From Hymenobacter sublimis (GTDB taxonomy: Bacteria > Bacteroidota > Bacteroidia > Cytophagales > Hymenobacteraceae), in contig NZ_CP095848.1 in NCBI RefSeq assembly GCF_023101345.1, positions 867,501-931,500 on the forward strand: a stretch of DNA of 64,000 nt. Reading direction: 5' to 3'. Positions 34,536 through 43,785 of this stretch are shown here, one piece after another; the stretch's first letter is position 1; each line of letters opens with the position of its first letter. The translations under genes were made by a program, and so were the position numbers. The notes under the pieces were generated by a model. It did not search any database. It was not told the origin of the DNA and was given only the letters and a program-made list of their open reading frames with translations.

Positions 34536-36224
34536 TCAGGTAGCCTGAATGGCTAGCACCCGCGCCTCGAAGGTTTCATTGGGAAGGAAAGAGCGGTTTT
34601 TGACCCGAGTTTTGTAGGCGTATACCGTATGAATGGAATAGCCCAGAATCCGGCTGATCTGGTCACTGTCATTGATTCCCAGGCGAATAAGCGCAAAAAT
34701 GCGCAGCTCCGTTGTGAGCAGATGCTCGTCGGCTAGCTGAATTCGGTCGGCCTCCGTGAATAGGGCGTTAAACTCGGCTACAAAGTTGGGAAAGAGATGG
34801 ATGAAGGCCGTATCAAACCCTTTGAACAAGGCCATACGCTCCGATTTGATGTCGATGTCCTTTACCAACTGCTGCGCCGACGAAACCTGCTTGGTGGAGA
34901 GTAAGGCGCTAAGCTTCTTTTGGAGTACTTCCAGCTTATCAATGTAGCGGGAGGTGTTGTTAAAATAATACCCGATGTACTCCTCCTTCACATGATTGGC
35001 CTCATTTAAGCCCTGATTAAGTTCCTGTAGCTTACTGTTCAGCTCTTGCTGCTTGGTGTTGAGGGCCTGCAGCTTCACGTTGTTTTGGTGCAGCTCCTGA
35101 TTGGTAGTGGCCAATAGGCGCCCTGTTAACTGCAAGCGGCGGAGTTGAAAATAAATAACGAAGGCAGTACCCAGCAGCAGAGTAGCTAGCACCCCAATGG
35201 CCAGGGCGTACATTTTGGCTTGCTGGCGCTGTTTTTCGATGAGGCTGATTTGCCGGCCGTCAATCAGGGTAGAGAGCGGCGACATTTGTACCAAACGCTG
35301 CCGGGCTTTGTAGAAGTTGGCGGCTTTCCGGGCCTCGCTAATGTACCAACGGGCCCGCGTCAAGTCGCCGCGCTGGTAGCAATAGTCGGAGACTTTGAAC
35401 AGGGCAATGCCTTCTTTCGTCGCCGATTTGATGTCGCTAATGGCGGCTAGCGTCATGAATTGCAGCGCTTTTTCCTTGAGGCCGGCGTTTTCGTACAGCC
35501 TAGCCATGGCGCTGGCATTGATGGCTACTTGATGCGCGGTTAGCGGTAGGCGCTGCAACTGGGCGTAAATGGCCAGGCTTGCCCGCAGATCGTTGCGCTG
35601 TTTGGCCCGGTACAGTCGCTGCGCTAGGTTAGGGTAGGAGCCGGGCCGGCTGTACTGGGCGGCCGTATCGGCATAGGCGTCCGATTTGGCCGTGTAATAG
35701 GGCTGGTAGTAAGCATCCTGGTCATACTCAGCCAACTCAATGCACACGATACTGTAAATTTCATAGAACTCAGCCTTATAGCGCGGCTCTAACTGGCGGA
35801 CATCAATGGCTTTGAGCGTATCAAAGGCGTCTTTGAACAAGCCGGCCGAGCGAAGCGTGTAAGCCAGCTTCGTGCGGGCAGTTTGCAGTTTCACCGGGCT
35901 GCGAAGCCGCCGGGCCAGTGCCCCCAGCTTGAGGCTGTAAGCAAAAGCTGAGTCGTAGGTAAATACCTGATATTCATCACAAATCAGCAGCGACAAGGTG
36001 AAGCTGGCATTATCATCAGCTTTCTCGGAGCGTAATTCCGCTTTCAGTGCGGCCAGTCGGTCAAGGCGCTGCTTGTCGTAGCTTGTTTGGTGAGCCAGGG
36101 TCTGGTCAAGCACCCGCAGCAGGCTATCTGTGCGGCTACCATAGGCTTGCGTACGTAAGGCGCTCAGTAACAGGCTACCCAGGAAAATAAACCGGATAGC
36201 GTTAAGAATCTGGGGGTGTAGCAT
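34536..36224 (-). CDS. SusR-like membrane-spanning transcriptional regulator (DUF6377)
   Basis: The protein has 562 residues. A signal/anchor helix (10-24) is followed by a TPR-like helical periplasmic part (about 35-320). A second transmembrane helix (338-358, [21 protein letters not shown]) leads to a cytoplasmic coiled coil (365-445) and a C-terminal LuxR-type helix-turn-helix (503-550) containing [20 protein letters not shown] and [13 protein letters not shown]. This is the plan of SusR, the starch-locus activator of Bacteroides. It faces away from the GH13-SusC-SusD-GH37 genes and probably activates them when a sugar binds outside. Confidence 0.88.
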   Translation of the reverse strand: MLHPQILNAIRFIFLGSLLLSALRTQAYGSRTDSLLRVLDQTLAHQTSYDKQRLDRLAALKAELRSEKADDNASFTLSLLICDEYQVFTYDSAFAYSLKLGALARRLRSPVKLQTARTKLAYTLRSAGLFKDAFDTLKAIDVRQLEPRYKAEFYEIYSIVCIELAEYDQDAYYQPYYTAKSDAYADTAAQYSRPGSYPNLAQRLYRAKQRNDLRASLAIYAQLQRLPLTAHQVAINASAMARLYENAGLKEKALQFMTLAAISDIKSATKEGIALFKVSDYCYQRGDLTRARWYISEARKAANFYKARQRLVQMSPLSTLIDGRQISLIEKQRQQAKMYALAIGVLATLLLGTAFVIYFQLRRLQLTGRLLATTNQELHQNNVKLQALNTKQQELNSKLQELNQGLNEANHVKEEYIGYYFNNTSRYIDKLEVLQKKLSALLSTKQVSSAQQLVKDIDIKSERMALFKGFDTAFIHLFPNFVAEFNALFTEADRIQLADEHLLTTELRIFALIRLGINDSDQISRILGYSIHTVYAYKTRVKNRSFLPNETFEARVLAIQAT

Positions 36225-37114
36225 GGGAGCGGGTGGGAACCGGGGGGAGGAGCAGAGAGCGGCTGAGCAAGCAAGAAACCAAGCATACCAACAGTAGCAT
36301 TATTAGCGGTAGAGCCAGGACTTTAAACAGCCGACTCCCTAAGCTAATAACTAACTGCTACAAGTGGATAATCTTCCCTTAACTTTCCTACTGCCACGTT
36401 GCATAGTAGGTAGGTGGGCATTGCTGTAGCGGAGATTAGCAGCAACTAGCAGTCCTGTTTTTACTGCATCATGAAAACCGTTAGCAGGTGCTTTACCTAC
36501 CGCTTCAGAAACTAATCTGTTGAATTTGCTTGGTTTGGAGTTAGTAAGAGCGGGGCCGTGGCTAAGAACCCCGCATCAAAAAGGAGGTAGAAAAAGGGTA
36601 GGGAAGGCTGTTGTACTTTTTGAACATTACGGCTGTAACAGACACGTAATGAGCCTGCTTCGGCTGATATATGCCTGATAGGAAGTTGATATTATTATGC
36701 CCAATTAAAGCATGTAACTATCTGATTTACAAAATTATATATTTGTGTTTGTTGTGTAATTTTTGATAACGATCTGATGTGAATTTTTAGAAAAATGGGG
36801 AAGCAAATTCCTTTGCCAAAACCCATTAGCCTAGTAGCAACAACCAGCAGTAGCGCAACTTAGAGTAGGAACCAACTTTTGCGCACATATTTCTAAAGCA
36901 GTGACTTACCAGCCAACTAGAAACTGTGCTTCACAGATAGCTGACCCGGTCTAAAGTGAATATGCCGAAGCTGCTATTTGTTAATTATGAGAATTTATAG
37001 TACTATTCTATAATAATTACAGCTATTAGTGATGGTTCACTTCCCCCATGAGCCTTAGGTAGATGACTAGGCAAGTGGGTACCTGTCAGTCGGTTTCGCA
37101 CTAACCAAGCTTGT
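36225..37114. other. Long AT-rich divergent intergenic region of the sugar locus
   Basis: These 890 bases without a gene separate the divergent regulator and GH13 genes. From about 36600 they are unusually AT-rich for this window, with poly-T tracts and TTATATATTTG. A region of this length and composition between a SusR-like regulator and its target is the expected place for operator and promoter sites. Confidence 0.6.
36738..36745 (+). promoter_or_regulatory. Possible -7 element facing the GH13-SusCD genes
   Basis: TATATTTG fits TAnnTTTG. It is 369 bases from the GH13 start and lacks a spaced TTG box, so the call is weak; an activator-dependent promoter often lacks the -33 element. Confidence 0.25.
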
Positions 37115-38866
37115 ATGAAAAGACTACTACTTCACCTGCTGACTTGTAGCGCCGTGCTGCTTATCTGCTGCCTCCCTGGTAAGGGGCAGGTTGCGGCTTC
37201 GTCTGCTGCAGTAGACAAAAAGCCGGACTGGTGGAAGGAAACGGTAGTGTACCAATTATACCCGCGCAGTTTCCAGGACAGCAACGGGGACGGCATCGGT
37301 GATTTACGCGGCATCATTTCCCGGCTAGATTACCTTAAAAGCACTGGGGTAGGCGCAGTGTGGCTCAATCCCATCTACGCCTCGCCCAATGATGACAACG
37401 GCTACGATATCTCAGACTACCAGCAGATTATGCCTGAGTTTGGGACCATGCAGGATTTTGACGAGCTACTGCGCGGCATGCACCAGCGCGGCCTCAAGCT
37501 GATAATGGACTTGGTGGTCAACCACAGCAGCGACGAGCATGCGTGGTTTAAGCAGGCCCGCAGCTCGCGCCAAAGCCCCTACCGCGACTATTACTACTGG
37601 TGGCCCGCCGAAAAGGGTACGCCCCCAGCCCGCTACAGCACCTTCGATGTACACCGCAACGCCTGGCAGTACGACTCGCTCACGAACTCCTACTACCTGC
37701 ACTACTTCTCCGTCAAGCAGCCCGACCTAAACTGGAACAACCCGAAGCTGCGGCAGGAAGTGTACCGCATGATGCGCTTCTGGCTGGATAAGGGCATTGA
37801 TGGCTTCCGCATGGATGCCTTCCAGTTCGTGGCCAAAGACCCCACGTTTCCGCCCATGCCGGGCCTGAACGAGACGAACTACACCAATGCCTACAACCAC
37901 GGTCCGCGCCTGCACGATTACCTCCAGGAAATGAACCGGGAAGTGCTCAGCAAGTACAACATCATGACCGTGGCGGAAGGGGCGGGCCGCAACCCCACCG
38001 AGGCCATGCTCTTCGTGGATCCGGCCCGTCGGGAGTTAAACATGACCTATCATTTTGAGGCAGTAGGGGTAGGCAATACGCCCGAGCGCTTCCAGCTGAG
38101 GGACCTGAAGCGCGTGTTTACGCGCTGGGACAGTGCCTTTGCCCGCAAAGGCTGGCAGTCGATTTACCTAGGCAGCCACGACCAGCCGCGCATAACCAGC
38201 AAGTTCGGCGACGAGCGGCCCGAGTTCCGGGCGGCCTCGGCCAAGCTTCTGAACACTTTTCTGCTGACCATGCGCGGCACGCCCTACTGCTACAACGGCG
38301 ACGAGCTGGGCATGACCAATATCCGGTTCGACAACATTGCCGATTACCGCGATGTGGCAGCGCTCAACGGTTATCAGCTCGTGAAGTCCCAGGGGGGAAG
38401 TTTGCCGGCCTACCTGCAGACCATGCAGCGCTTCTCCCGCGACAATAGCCGCACGCCGTTTCAGTGGAACGCCTCCACCAACGCGGGCTTCACCACGGGC
38501 ACCCCCTGGATTAAAATCAACCCGAGCTATACGACCGTTAACCAAGCAGCCCAGGAAAAGCAGCCCGATTCAGTGCTAAATCACTTCCGACGGGCCACCG
38601 AAATGCGCCAGCAGCACCCAGTGCTGGTCTATGGGCAATACCAGCTGCTGGATGCCGCCAACCCGCACATCTACGCCTACACCCGCACCCTGGGTCCCGA
38701 GCGAGTGTTAATCGTGCTCAATTTCTCCGACACGCCCCGCAACTGGCCTTTGCCTGCGGGCCTGAAGCCCAGCGGAAAGCCCTGGCTCAATAACTACCCA
38801 ACCTTACCTACTGGCTCAACTTTCGCGCTGCAGCCCTGGCAGGCGGTGGTCGTGAAATTGCAGTAA
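37115..38866 (+). CDS. Secreted GH13 alpha-glucosidase / oligo-1,6-glucosidase-like enzyme
   Basis: The protein has 583 residues and its N-terminus carries a signal peptide (MKRLLLHLLTCSAVLLICCL). A TIM barrel follows with VVYQLYPRSFQDSNGDGIGD, the region I motif DLVVNHSSDEH, the nucleophile Asp234 in GFRMD, the acid/base Glu288 in TVAE and Asp356 in GSHDQPR. The layout is that of GH13 oligo-1,6-glucosidases and related alpha-glucosidases, which release glucose from short alpha-glucans. Normal family members are cytoplasmic and lack a signal peptide; here export fits the SusCD locus. The SusC gene starts 184 bases after it. Confidence 0.93.
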   Translation: MKRLLLHLLTCSAVLLICCLPGKGQVAASSAAVDKKPDWWKETVVYQLYPRSFQDSNGDGIGDLRGIISRLDYLKSTGVGAVWLNPIYASPNDDNGYDISDYQQIMPEFGTMQDFDELLRGMHQRGLKLIMDLVVNHSSDEHAWFKQARSSRQSPYRDYYYWWPAEKGTPPARYSTFDVHRNAWQYDSLTNSYYLHYFSVKQPDLNWNNPKLRQEVYRMMRFWLDKGIDGFRMDAFQFVAKDPTFPPMPGLNETNYTNAYNHGPRLHDYLQEMNREVLSKYNIMTVAEGAGRNPTEAMLFVDPARRELNMTYHFEAVGVGNTPERFQLRDLKRVFTRWDSAFARKGWQSIYLGSHDQPRITSKFGDERPEFRAASAKLLNTFLLTMRGTPYCYNGDELGMTNIRFDNIADYRDVAALNGYQLVKSQGGSLPAYLQTMQRFSRDNSRTPFQWNASTNAGFTTGTPWIKINPSYTTVNQAAQEKQPDSVLNHFRRATEMRQQHPVLVYGQYQLLDAANPHIYAYTRTLGPERVLIVLNFSDTPRNWPLPAGLKPSGKPWLNNYPTLPTGSTFALQPWQAVVVKLQ

Positions 38867-39050
38867 GCCAGGGGAAGAGTGAGCATGAAAGTTAAGTGCT
38901 GAAAGGCCTAACGCCCACCGGCAACCGAACCGCTTAAACTCTACCCTCAGCCAACGGCTAAATACTGCAGACCCTAAGCCGAAAACGATTGCATTGAACC
39001 GCAACGTGGCTAGGCACCCATCTACTTCCCACCACTTTAATCTTTTACTT

Positions 39051-42000
39051 ATGAGCAACAACTGGTACAAACGGTACACCTCGTATGAGCAGCCGGGAAC
39101 CATGGCGGGTAGCGGCCCACTCGGGCGGCTATCGGTGCTGGCTTCTAGCGTGGTGTTGAGCCTGCTACCCTTGCTGGTTCAGGCACAGGCTACGCGGTCA
39201 GTTTCGGGCAGAGTAGTTGATGGGACGGGCTCCGGCCTGCCAGGCGTGACGGTAATTGTGCCCGGCTCCACTGTCGGAACCAGTACCAGCTCCGACGGCT
39301 CTTTCCAACTAGAAGTGCCCACCACGGCCACGGCGCTGTCCTTCTCCTTCGTCGGCTACACCAGCCAGCGGGTCGACATCACGGGCAAATCCTCGGTGCA
39401 AGTCACTCTCCGCGACGATGCTCAGGCCCTGGGCGATGTGGTAGTGGTAGGCTACGGCACGGTTAAGAAGACTGACCTGACCGGAGCCGTTAGTTCGCTG
39501 AGTCCCAAGGATTTTAATAAAGGCACCTTCACTTCACCCGACCAGCTTATTCAGGGTCGGGCCTCGGGTGTACAGGTAACGCAGAACAGCGGGCAGCCTG
39601 GCGGGGCTGCTACCATCCGCATCCGCGGCAACTCGGCCGTGACGGGTACCGGTCAGCCCTTGTACGTGGTTGATGGGGTGCCGCTCGATGGCCGCTCGGC
39701 CCGGCCAGGACTAACTACTGCTATTGGCGACAGCCCCAATAGCAATCCGCTTAACTTTCTGAATCCGGCCGATATTGAGTCAATTGATATTCTCAAAGAC
39801 GCCTCGGCTACGGCTATTTACGGCTCTCGAGCGGCGTACGGAGTAGTCCTTATTACTACCAAAAAAGGCAAGTCGGGTGAGCCTCGGCTGGATGTGGGCG
39901 TCTCGGGCGGCTTCTCCCAGATTATGCGCCGGGTGGAGGTGCTTGACGCCAGCCAGTATCGGCAGGCCCTACGCTACTACGACGCGCCTGCAACCAATGA
40001 TAAAGGGCAAAACAATGACCCCTTGGGTGAAATTCTGCGCACGGCTCCGCTCCAAAACTATAACGTAGCCCTGAGCGGTGGCAACGACAACGGCCGCTAC
40101 CGCCTCTCACTCGGCTACCTTGATCAGCAAGGCATCGTTAAGAAAACTGGTTTTGAGAAGTACAGCGCACAGCTGGCAACCAATCTGAAATTCCTGCAGA
40201 GCAAGCGACTAGGCGTAGATGTCAACCTTACGGCCAGCCAGTTCCGGGAGCAACTGGCCCCTATTACCAACAACGGCGACTTCCGCGGCAGCCTCATTGG
40301 CCAGGCCTTGCAGTACAACCCCACCGACTCGCTTTATAATGCCGATGGCAGCCCATTTGTGCGGCGGGGTACAACCATCAACCCGGTGGCGCAGCTGGAA
40401 TACTACAATGATAAGTCGCGGGTAACGACGGTGCTAGCATCCCTCTCTCCTTATTACAAATTTACGGATTGGCTGGAGTATCGTGCCTTGGTTTCAGCCA
40501 ATTACAGCACCGGTATTCGCCGCACATCCATTGATCAGCGCTTGAATATTGAGGACTACTTTGGGCGGGGATTTGCCCTTGTGGCCAACAATGAGCTGCT
40601 AACCCAGCAGATGACGCACACGCTCAACTTTAACAGGCAGCTAACCACTGATTTTAACTTGAACGCGCTGCTGGGCTATGAGTACCAGCGGTTTTCCAAC
40701 TCGGGCTCGGGCGTGAATGCGTTGGGGCCGGCTGGTGGCTTCGGAACCTACGGGTTGGATTACACCAACTACATTCAGTTTTCCAACCCTTCCGCCCGCA
40801 ACATTACCTCGTTCGTGGACCCCGAAACCGAGCTGCAGTCGTACTTCGGCCGGGCCATTCTGAACTACAAAAACCGCTACCTGCTCACGGCCACGCTACG
40901 GGCCGACGGTAGCACTAAGTTTGGTGCCAACAACCGCTACGGCTATTTCCCTTCGGCCTCGGTAGCCTGGGATGTCAGCCAGGAAAGCTTTTTTGCGGTA
41001 GAAGCTGTCAATCAGCTGAAAGCACGCGTAGGCTACGGCCGCACCGGCAACCAGGAGTTTCCGGCTGGCTCGGCCCAGTCGCAATTCGTGTTCTTGCCCA
41101 ACAGCGGCGGGCTAGGGCAAATTACGAACGCCAATCCGGACTTGAAGTGGCAATCGGATGAGCAGTTCAACGCGGGCCTAGATGTGGCCGTCTTCAATAA
41201 CCGCCTGACCCTGACGGCCGATTATTTCTATAAGCGCACCACTGATTTGCTGTACCCCAACATTCCGGGCTATCCGGCGGCGCCGGGCGGCAACAGCGTC
41301 ATCTGGTTTAACCTCGATGGTACCATTGTCAACAGAGGGGTAGAGCTACTGGCCGGTATTACGGCGGTAGATAATCAGCGCTTTGGCTTGAACTTCAACG
41401 CCAATGCCACCTTTGTGAAAAATGAAGTATCGGACCTGCCTGCAACCCTGATTATTCAGACGGGCACGCTCAGTGGGCAGGGCTTGTCGGGCGTAACGGC
41501 AGAAACGATTCAGAACGGCCGGCCCATTAACGGCTTCTCTTTGCCCACTTACAACGGTATTAATGCCGATACGGGGCTGTACAATGAGTTCGGGGCGGCG
41601 GGCTACGCCGGAAATCCGAACCCTACTACGCTGGTAGGCCTGAGCACCACAGCCCGCTTCGCGAAATTTTCCCTGACGGCTAACCTGAACGGAGTATTCG
41701 GCAACAAAATCTACAACAACACTTTCAACAGTGTGCTCAACGTGAGCCAGATTCGGGCGGGCCGCAATATTGCCTTGGCGGAGTATGAATCGGGCACCAA
41801 GGAGTCGCTGGCCAACGCTGTTACGCCCTCCACGCGCTACCTGGAAAGCGGCAATTTTGTGCGCCTTTCCAACGTCACGCTCTCCTACGCCCTCGGCGAC
41901 CTGGGCTCGTCATTCAAGGGAATCAGCGTGTACGCCATCGGCCAGAACCTGTTTGTCATCACGAAGTACCGCGGCTTTGACCCTGAAGTCAACACCAACA

Positions 42001-42092
42001 AGTCGTTTGGCGTGGTACCCTCGGCTGGCATCGACTACACCGGCTACCCCACGGCCCGCACCTTTACGTTCGGCGTCAATTTCTCCCTGTAA
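39051..42092 (+). CDS. susC: SusC/RagA-family TonB-linked outer-membrane transporter
   Basis: The product has 1,013 residues. ATG 39051 is preferred over TTG 38994; the N-terminus carries a long signal region ending LLPLLVQAQA. The carboxypeptidase-like domain (about 48-130) has SGRVVDGTGSGLPGVTVIVP. The SusC box VVVVGYGTVKKTDLTGAV is followed by a plug with NPADIESIDILKDASATAIY and a barrel ending in GVNFSL. It forms the TonB-driven channel for an oligosaccharide with the SusD lid encoded 24 bases downstream. The sugar is inferred from neighbours. Confidence 0.96.
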   Translation: MSNNWYKRYTSYEQPGTMAGSGPLGRLSVLASSVVLSLLPLLVQAQATRSVSGRVVDGTGSGLPGVTVIVPGSTVGTSTSSDGSFQLEVPTTATALSFSFVGYTSQRVDITGKSSVQVTLRDDAQALGDVVVVGYGTVKKTDLTGAVSSLSPKDFNKGTFTSPDQLIQGRASGVQVTQNSGQPGGAATIRIRGNSAVTGTGQPLYVVDGVPLDGRSARPGLTTAIGDSPNSNPLNFLNPADIESIDILKDASATAIYGSRAAYGVVLITTKKGKSGEPRLDVGVSGGFSQIMRRVEVLDASQYRQALRYYDAPATNDKGQNNDPLGEILRTAPLQNYNVALSGGNDNGRYRLSLGYLDQQGIVKKTGFEKYSAQLATNLKFLQSKRLGVDVNLTASQFREQLAPITNNGDFRGSLIGQALQYNPTDSLYNADGSPFVRRGTTINPVAQLEYYNDKSRVTTVLASLSPYYKFTDWLEYRALVSANYSTGIRRTSIDQRLNIEDYFGRGFALVANNELLTQQMTHTLNFNRQLTTDFNLNALLGYEYQRFSNSGSGVNALGPAGGFGTYGLDYTNYIQFSNPSARNITSFVDPETELQSYFGRAILNYKNRYLLTATLRADGSTKFGANNRYGYFPSASVAWDVSQESFFAVEAVNQLKARVGYGRTGNQEFPAGSAQSQFVFLPNSGGLGQITNANPDLKWQSDEQFNAGLDVAVFNNRLTLTADYFYKRTTDLLYPNIPGYPAAPGGNSVIWFNLDGTIVNRGVELLAGITAVDNQRFGLNFNANATFVKNEVSDLPATLIIQTGTLSGQGLSGVTAETIQNGRPINGFSLPTYNGINADTGLYNEFGAAGYAGNPNPTTLVGLSTTARFAKFSLTANLNGVFGNKIYNNTFNSVLNVSQIRAGRNIALAEYESGTKESLANAVTPSTRYLESGNFVRLSNVTLSYALGDLGSSFKGISVYAIGQNLFVITKYRGFDPEVNTNKSFGVVPSAGIDYTGYPTARTFTFGVNFSL

Positions 42093-42116
42093 TCCACCCC
42101 CTGAATCTGCAGTTCC

Positions 42117-43679
42117 ATGAAAAAGACACTCAGCGCGGCGGCTATGCTGACGGCGCTTCTGCTAGCCAGCAGCTGCGATATAAACGAAGAGTTCCAGGGC
42201 TCCCTGACGCCTGACCAGGTAAGCACGGGTAACGCCGCCTCCCTGCTCGATGGCGTGTATACCTCCATGCGTAGTCCGTTTCAGGGCGCTACTCAGGTGT
42301 TTGCTCTCTCGGAAGTAACTACCGACGAGCGTATTATGCCTACCCGCGCCGGCGACTGGGACGACAACGGCGTGTGGCGGCAACTGCACTTGCACACCTG
42401 GGATGCCAACCACAGCCAGGTGCGGGATGCCTTTGCCAACCTGGGTGGGGTAGTGTTTGCCGCTAACGATGTGCTGCGGCCCGAGTTCAATGCCTCCGTG
42501 CAGCAACAGGCCGAAGCCCGCTTCCTCCGCGCCTGGGCCATGTACTGGACCCTCGACCTCTTCGACCAGGTGCCCTACCGGGAGCCCGGGGAAAGTGTAG
42601 CCGCCAACGCCCGCGTGCGAAAAGGAACCGAGGCGCTCGACTACATTATCAGCGAAGTGAATGCCGTGCTCACGAACTTGCCCGACGGACCGGCTTATCG
42701 GGCCAACAAAGACGCGGCCCGCGGCCTGCTGATGAAGTGCTACCTCAACCGGGGCGTGTACGCCAACCGCGCCGCGCCCACGTTTGCCGCCGCCGACATG
42801 AACCAGGTAATTACCCTGGCCAACCAAATCATCAACACGGGGCGCTACACGTTTGCTACCAACTACTTCGACAACTTCGCGCCCGATAACACGGCCATCG
42901 GCACGGAGAATATTTTCACGGAGCTGAACATTGGTGGCGTGAGTAGTGGGGCTCAGTTTGACTTATGGCGGTTTATTTCGCACTACAACATGACCCCCAG
43001 CGGCTACAACGGCCCAGCCGCCCTGCCCGGCTTCTACGATAAGTTTGGGGCCAGTGACATCCGGCGGGGCACGGTGTACACCTATAAAAACGGCCCGGCT
43101 AACCCTGGCAAGCGCCAGAACGTGGGCTTCCTGATCGGACAGCAGTACAACCTGACCACCGGTGCTCCCCTCACCGACCGCACGGGCGCGCCACTGGCAT
43201 TCACCCGGGAAGTGCGCATTATTGAAACGGGTGCCAACCTGGAGGTTACGGGTATCCGTCCGATGAAATACCCGCCCGACTTCACCAACAACGGCGCCGG
43301 CACGACCGACAATGATATGGTACACCTGCGCCTACCCGATATTCTGCTGATGAAGGCCGAAGCTATTTTGCGCGGTGGTACGGCTACCGCCGCCGGGACC
43401 TACGGGGCTACCCCTTTGGCTCTGGTCAACTCCATTCGTACCCACGGCTCGCGCAATGCCGGACCCCTAACCAGTCTGGACTTAACTACCCTGCTGGATG
43501 AGCGGGGGCGGGAGCTGTACCTAGAGCAGTGGCGGCGCCAGGATATGGTGCGGTTCGGTAAGTTCCTGAGCCCTGGGGAGCAGCGCACCACAACCAGCGA
43601 CCCGAAATACCTGATTTTCCCCATTCCCAATCAGCAGCTGGCCGTAAACCCCAACCTCACCCAGAATCCTGGGTATTAA
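42117..43679 (+). CDS. susD: SusD/RagB-family glycan-binding lipoprotein
   Basis: This 520-residue lipoprotein caps the SusC channel. Its N-terminus MKKTLSAAAMLTALLLASSC has a lipobox with Cys20. Typical SusD features follow: tetratricopeptide-like helices (AEARFLRAWAMYWTLDLFDQVPY), then the C-terminal block VHLRLPDILLMKAEAILRGG, LLDERGRELYLEQWRRQDMV and the ending FPIPNQQLAVNPNLTQNPGY. The gene is 24 bases from susC and co-transcribed with it. A stable hairpin lies between this gene and the trehalase gene. Confidence 0.96.
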   Translation: MKKTLSAAAMLTALLLASSCDINEEFQGSLTPDQVSTGNAASLLDGVYTSMRSPFQGATQVFALSEVTTDERIMPTRAGDWDDNGVWRQLHLHTWDANHSQVRDAFANLGGVVFAANDVLRPEFNASVQQQAEARFLRAWAMYWTLDLFDQVPYREPGESVAANARVRKGTEALDYIISEVNAVLTNLPDGPAYRANKDAARGLLMKCYLNRGVYANRAAPTFAAADMNQVITLANQIINTGRYTFATNYFDNFAPDNTAIGTENIFTELNIGGVSSGAQFDLWRFISHYNMTPSGYNGPAALPGFYDKFGASDIRRGTVYTYKNGPANPGKRQNVGFLIGQQYNLTTGAPLTDRTGAPLAFTREVRIIETGANLEVTGIRPMKYPPDFTNNGAGTTDNDMVHLRLPDILLMKAEAILRGGTATAAGTYGATPLALVNSIRTHGSRNAGPLTSLDLTTLLDERGRELYLEQWRRQDMVRFGKFLSPGEQRTTTSDPKYLIFPIPNQQLAVNPNLTQNPGY

Positions 43680-43700
43680 GGTAGTAGCGGCAGAGTCGAT

Positions 43701-43744
43701 ACACAGGAGCAGCGGTTGGCGTCAGCGGGCCGCTGCTCCTGTGT
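43701..43744 (+). terminator. Strong intercistronic hairpin between susD and trehalase
   Basis: ACACAGGAGCAGCGG (43701-43715) and its exact reverse complement (43730-43744) form a 15-bp stem with a 14-nt loop. There is no T-run, so it is more likely a processing or attenuation hairpin than a complete terminator. It begins 21 bases after the susD stop. Confidence 0.7.
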
Positions 43745-43785
43745 TGGTGGGCTCGGCCTAGGCGTTCACCTAACGTGCTTTTTGT

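Noticed and set aside
43701..43744. The susD-trehalase hairpin as a full terminator
   Set aside because: It has no T-run after the stem, so a complete stop of transcription is unlikely; kept as an attenuating or processing hairpin.
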